DNA of 64,000 nucleotides from Seison nebaliae (Eukaryota; Rotifera; Pararotatoria; Seisonacea; Seisonidae), in the NCBI GenBank assembly GCA_023231475.1, contig JALJEE010000763.1, positions 62,001-126,000 of the forward strand. Direction: 5' to 3'. Positions 58,706 through 64,000 of the stretch are shown piece by piece (position 1 is the stretch's first letter; every line of letters starts with the position of its first letter). The translations under genes were made by a program, and so were the position numbers. The notes under the pieces were generated by a model. That model was given only the letters and a program-made list of their open reading frames with translations. It searched no databases and was not told the origin of the DNA.

Positions 58706-61700
58706 TCTCTGGAAGGATGACGAGTTTTATGATAATTTTTCCATGAAATTTTCTAATGAAAAAGAATGAAGAGATGAAATAATATTTTCGAGAATATATT
58801 AAATGGTTCTTGGAATGATATGTGCAGTGGAAAAGAAATAACGAATAGACAAAAAAAATCCCTTAAATTTTTGTGCTTCCACCTCCTTCTCTATAGAACA
58901 TAACAATGACATAAGGAGATTACAGATAAAAATTGAAGTTCTGATGTTAATTATATTTCTGTGTGAGAGATTGTATGAGTATAAATTGCATGGAACTTAT
59001 TTGAATTGAAATTTTCTTAAAATAAGAAATTCCATGAGAAAAAGCGTGCTTGATAAGCAGAAAGCGAATGCTTCGATTAAGAAGGAGAATAAACGAAAAA
59101 GAGAATTTTAATAAAACTTTATCATTTTACAATTGAAATATAATATGATAATTTTTATTTCTTCCCATATTTTTCTACTCTTATGTAATCTAATTATATG
59201 TCGCCTATTATTCTCACCAATATCGTTATTCTGATAATTATTATTTAGCATGAAGATTATGCCCATCGGAAAAAGACATCGGAAAGTAGAGCAAACTCGA
59301 CTCTACTTTAATGGAATGACGAGGCTATCTGGAAAAACTTTTTTTTTGAGAAACTTGGGAAATCCATTAATGAATAGGAATGGAGATATAAATATATAAT
59401 TTTTTTATATTTTCAGACATGAACAGTGAAATATTGTCAAACATAGAAAATGGTTATTCCTATAATTTTTTCTCTTGTCCTCCTTCCAAATGGGACGATT
59501 CCGAACGAATAAATGGAAACAATTAGAAGTGAATGTTCCGTCGTACTATATTCATTTCGGAATGAGAAGAATATGGACACAAAGTTATGCAGTTAACTTT
59601 ATTAGGTGAATGACAACGACATATCGAACTTGGAATATACTATCGCCATCTGGAATTAGTTCGTAATTACATTAGCAAAGGATTTCGCTTCATTTCCACA
59701 ATCTATCCGCTTTTTTTCACATTTAACTTCCTATTAGCTGATTGCGAATCTTCCATTAGTCGAAATTCAACGGAAGATAGTGCACATTTAGCGAAAGGGA
59801 ATTTACTTACACTTGAAAGATTAGTTAGAGATGCCACCATTGAATGGTAACCATTCCAATTTCTTTCAGTTGGTTCTTCGATGAAATGGTCAACTGGAAA
59901 ATTCAAGAAAGTTACTTGATTGGAATTTAGGAGAATATAGAAGTTGGTTGAAATTAAAAAGATAAAAAAGTATTTGGACGAATATGCGATAGAACGATTT
60001 GAATTTTCATTATATTAATTTTCTTAGGATTTATCTTTTTCCTCAAAATTATTGACTTCTCGCAGCATTCCATATTTGGATTCGAAAACATATTTTAACA
60101 ACCGAAAATTGAGAAAAGAGATTGATGGATAAATGAATATTATTGACTAACGATTCAGATATATTGGGAGAAAATGGAAGACTGACATATTTCTTATAAG
60201 GCGGAGATACCACTTTTGGCGTTTGCATTCATCTTGCAATCTTTGTGGAATAATGACGATCTAAATGGTAACATGAAAAGAAACATAAAAAATTCATTGT
60301 ACTGTGTCGATTGAATAATGGAAAGAAGTTGGGAGAAATGAATACATAAGTTTAATTTTGAGTACCTACTCACGAATCCCCAGAATGTCTGTTGGACGTA
60401 TTGTACAATAATATTCTTTTCAAAGTGGAATAAGATGAAAAGGACAGTCGCATTTTGTATTGCAAAGGAAGGGGATGTAATTCCTAATTCTTATTTCGTT
60501 TTCGACAGAAATCATTATTTTGGTTTCACTTATTAACAAAAACTGACATTTATTAAAAATTATAATCTTATTGAAATGAGAACGAGAACAGTATTGTCGT
60601 GTTTGAGAGAAAGGCAACAACCATCAAAATATTCTCTTATCAATTATCTTCTCAATAAGATTCTTCAGTCAACATGATATTAAATATTAACTTTAATTCC
60701 ATTGACTCAAATAGTTTACTTCTTTCCGGAATTTTTATAACCTCTGTTTACTGCAAATACTGATTAATTCAATAAGTTTTTGAACGAAAGGACATCTAAA
60801 AATATACGTAAGAAAGAAAGAAATGACATTTTATAAAGAAAAGAATAAAACTTATCATTATTTCATCATACAGATATCTAGATAGCATGGTCCGACATAA
60901 GTTTAGTCATTCTCCTCACAATTTCCCATAAGAGCTCCCAACTTCCATAATTAAAACATAAGGAACATTCAATATTATTCATTTTGTTCATGTTCATCAA
61001 AATTTTATTTCTTAACCATTCTAAATTCGAATGCTTCGAATATCATATCCCTTCCCCTTCCCATTCCCTGCCTACTGTATTCTAAAATAAATTTCAAATG
61101 CTAAAATATGTCATAATAATTTCGGTCAAGTAACATAAATGGAAGGAATTTAGTATCCTTTCTTCTTCTTTATCATCTTACCCCCTACACATCATAATTG
61201 ATAATGGTGAACTTATGTCAATGTGTTCATTTTGCCGCTTAGCGTTTTCACAGATACTCCCAATAATTTCAAAAAATATCAAAAGTTGCCCCTCGTTACG
61301 AATATTAGTAACAACTAATTATTAAATTTCAGGTTTTTTATCAAACGTTATAATGAAAATTAAACGAACTTTTAACTAAAGTGAGATTAACTGATGTTAA
61401 TAAAAATAAGCATTTCTGTGTATCGGTGCCAACACTCGTTATAAGTAAGAGAGATCAGTATAACGATGACTATAATAAAAATCAATATGATAAATACAAT
61501 CATCGATATCAGGTTAAATTCATGAGAATTTTCTTAAATTATTGAAAATTTTTTTATTCTTCAAATGAATATTTAAGTATGGATGATTCATAAAGAAATA
61601 ATATGATCGAATTGGTTTAATTCCGATATCTAATGATCATTGGATTAGAATAGTTCTCCCAATTAATTTCTAGTAATCAACTGAAATCACTTAACGGTAA

Positions 61701-64000
61701 TTAAATGCTACTACATCTGAGAGATTTTGATGAATATGAAAGAACTTCATACGATGAAGAGAATGTGAGATGAAGCATGCAATATTACGTCGTTATACAT
61801 TTTATGTCTGTCGTGTTATCACGTTACTTGTTTACTAGCACATGACAAAGACCATTATGATTATGCTCTCGGTTTGATTATATTTACAAAATTATCTATT
61901 CCGTCCATTTTTTTCATTTATTCGTATATAGAATCGGATTATAAAAAGAGAAGAGAATCATATTATCAGATTTGAGCATGAAATTATTTTTCGTGATTTA
62001 TCCTTTCAATTAATTTCATCTAAGACCATTCTGCATTAAGTCTATCTTATTTACAATGTGAATATTGCAATTCATTGAGATGCCAAGCAAGGTTTACTCT
62101 TTATGTTTTTGACAGTTTGAAAGAACGATTATATATTATATTATCATCTTTCATTGCCACCTCCAACTATAATAATCGGACGTTGGTGGCGAAATAAAAA
62201 TAAAATCATATCATAAAGATCAACAGTAAAATAAATATTAGTTAGAATACTCTCATTTATTATTCAATTCGATTCATCTAATTGTTTCTCTTCCTCTTCC
62301 TCCTCCAGTGTTCGAAATAATCATCCCATCCATTTTCATTCGACCAAATTAACAAATTTACCATGAAATTACTTCAGAATTACGTATAAAAACCTCAGCA
62401 CATATTATAAGAAACATCATAATTTATTATGAATTCCGTTCGTTTATAATAAATCATAATAAATCGAGTATCAATGATAAAAAATAATTTATTATATTGT
62501 AATTATTCACATCGATTTAAAGATAGGATAAAAATGATTCTGGAAAAGTTTGTATATTGGTAACTAAATCTTAATTATGATTTATTGCCACTATACTTTC
62601 AACATTCATTTTTCAGACAGTTTCTGTATTAAAATATGTAGTTTATAAGAGAAATATGAATATAAACATCGCTCAATATATAAAACCTTCATTTATATTG
62701 GATTGTACAACTTCAAGGTAGGATAATATTATGTGTTCAAGTTTGATGATTCGCATTAAAATCTAATTATCAAAATCCGAACAGATAATTGTTCAATCCA
62801 TCTATTCCATCTTTTCAACTTCTTCTCCTCAGTCAATATAGTATTAAATTATTGTTCTTCTATGATGATGTCAATGAAGTGAATGAATTGATGAAACGAA
62901 TTAACTTCGTTCTTTTCCAGGAAATGGATTAATTACTTTCGATTTAAGCAACGGAAAGTTAACATATTTCTTTATACTAACAAATTAGTTAATTCTTTTC
63001 ATTATGGTTAACTTCTTTCTTCTATGGACTCTAATAAAAGTTAACTCTTCTATGGAAACCAAATGAACTCTGAACTAACGTATGATTTACTATAATATCT
63101 CAACACGTTATTCAATATTAGGATTTCTGATGTTTAATATGCGCCTTACTGGTAATGACAACTCACTTCTAATACAGATTTCGAAGACAACTAATAGAAA
63201 AGGTGGAACCATGTATATTTTATTAATTTCATCCAAATGAATATTTTTGCATCCTTTCCGATCTATGTTACTAATGCACTTCAACATACCAATAATTAGC
63301 CAAATGGTTCATTAATTAATCGAACGATATACAGTTGGGGGGTTGGGTCATTCAGAGACTAGATAATTGTTAGACAGACAAAACAAAGTTAGAAGTTAGA
63401 CTGTTATTATAATTTAAAATATTACTTATGTGAGAAACTAAAAGCAGGAAAGATAAAAAAAGGTTTATTGATAAACAACGAAAAATATTATGATGAAACA
63501 ATAAACTAATATGGAGAGATAAGTAATCTAAATTCTAAAGGAAACATAAAATGTTTACGGGGAAAGTCACATTAACAGTACTATTATCACAATCTATAAT
63601 AATGTTAAAAATCTTCCCAAACACCATCATATTCTTCTACAATTGTTGTATCATTTCTATTAATGATTGCATTTGAATGACGAAAAAATAAATCACATTA
63701 TTTTCGAATTTGGGAACTTGATATTAATAAGACATTTTGTAAAGCCTAATTTTAAAAAGTACTTCTTTTTTATTCCCTAAACAACTTTAGAATTAGGCAA
63801 GCTTTATGCTGTTTAATTAAATTGTGCATGTACAGTGCATTAGGGACCAAATTTTATTTATTCCTTATTTCATACATTGATGTAGTTTTAGAACTGCCCA
63901 CGACAAACCTTTATTTTAAGCCCATATCCAAAATTTCAAAAGAAAACTTAATGAACGCTCTCAATCATTTTAAGTGTAATTTGAATAATAATTTTATTTA
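58706..64000. other. 5.3-kb gene-poor region
   Basis: AT-rich sequence with no supported gene on either strand. It holds an inverted repeat at 59283-59309 (AAAGTAGAG, 9-nt loop, CTCTACTTT) and scattered TC-rich patches (around 62285). It may contain GPCR 5' exons or enhancers; the minus-strand open frame at 59703-59906 has a possible donor but no family likeness. Nothing recognised at the right edge. Confidence 0.5.
59283..59309. repeat. 9-bp perfect hairpin
   Basis: AAAGTAGAG, loop of 9, CTCTACTTT. Isolated stem-loop in non-coding DNA; no RNA family recognised. Confidence 0.35.

Noticed and set aside
59250-59350. Possible spliced-leader or snRNA gene around the 59283 hairpin
   Set aside because: No donor after a plausible leader and no convincing Sm site; a T-run alone is not enough.
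1-64000. CRISPR arrays, rRNA genes, tRNA genes, bacterial operons or viral genes
   Set aside because: No direct-repeat arrays, no tRNA T-arm motif or rRNA core sequence seen, and genes have spliceosomal introns; this is animal nuclear DNA.

Overview
The window looks like a piece of a compact, AT-rich (about 30% GC by eye) genome of a ciliated, protostome-like animal. Reasons: metazoan-type genes (zipper-like non-muscle myosin II, JIP3/4 scaffold, RasGRP, phosphorylase kinase alpha, a class A peptide GPCR, secreted EGF/CCP/PAN proteins), four cilium or basal-body genes (CEP104, IFT57, B9D2, SPAG6), very short introns (mostly 36-75 nt) and close gene packing. SPAG6 is a motile-axoneme protein, so a nematode or a mite is unlikely. 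A small spiralian (rotifer, orthonectid or flatworm type) fits best, but I cannot name the species.

Layout. 1-550: 5' end of CEP104 (minus). 1603-5971: a ZIP zinc transporter and RRS1 (both minus), then FICD diverging on plus. 7511-8100: a fragment of a non-LTR retrotransposon. 9027-13667: a very long intronless RasGRP. 14158-18090: phosphorylase kinase alpha (minus, seven exons). 18682-20438: COQ6 (plus, ten exons). 20486-25152: a minus-strand tandem array IFT57 > B9D2 > unrecognised gene > PCID2. 25422-27009: SPAG6 (plus), sharing a 269-bp promoter with IFT57 that holds a perfect RFX-type X-box. 27215-27493: a small secreted EGF-like peptide. 28513-37381: non-muscle myosin II heavy chain with a loop-1 cassette exon and two competing last exons. 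39993-45699: three related secreted EGF proteins, two minus and one plus, the last two head to head. 48445-55557: JIP3/4. 55968-56476: a small three-exon membrane protein. 56570-58705: a GPCR. 58706-64000: no gene seen.

The clearest systems-level signals are: (i) a splice-donor preference for GTT in the short introns, with GTR-type donors mainly in the longer ones; (ii) ciliary gene co-regulation through X-boxes at the IFT57/SPAG6 divergent promoter and perhaps CEP104; (iii) tight tandem genes with splice-acceptor-like sequence just before start codons, including a FICD frame that has no usable ATG, which together hint at spliced-leader trans-splicing; (iv) a local family of secreted, dibasic-rich EGF/CCP/PAN proteins.

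Exon joins were deduced by hand from reading frame, phase and remembered family sequence. No alignment or RNA evidence was available.
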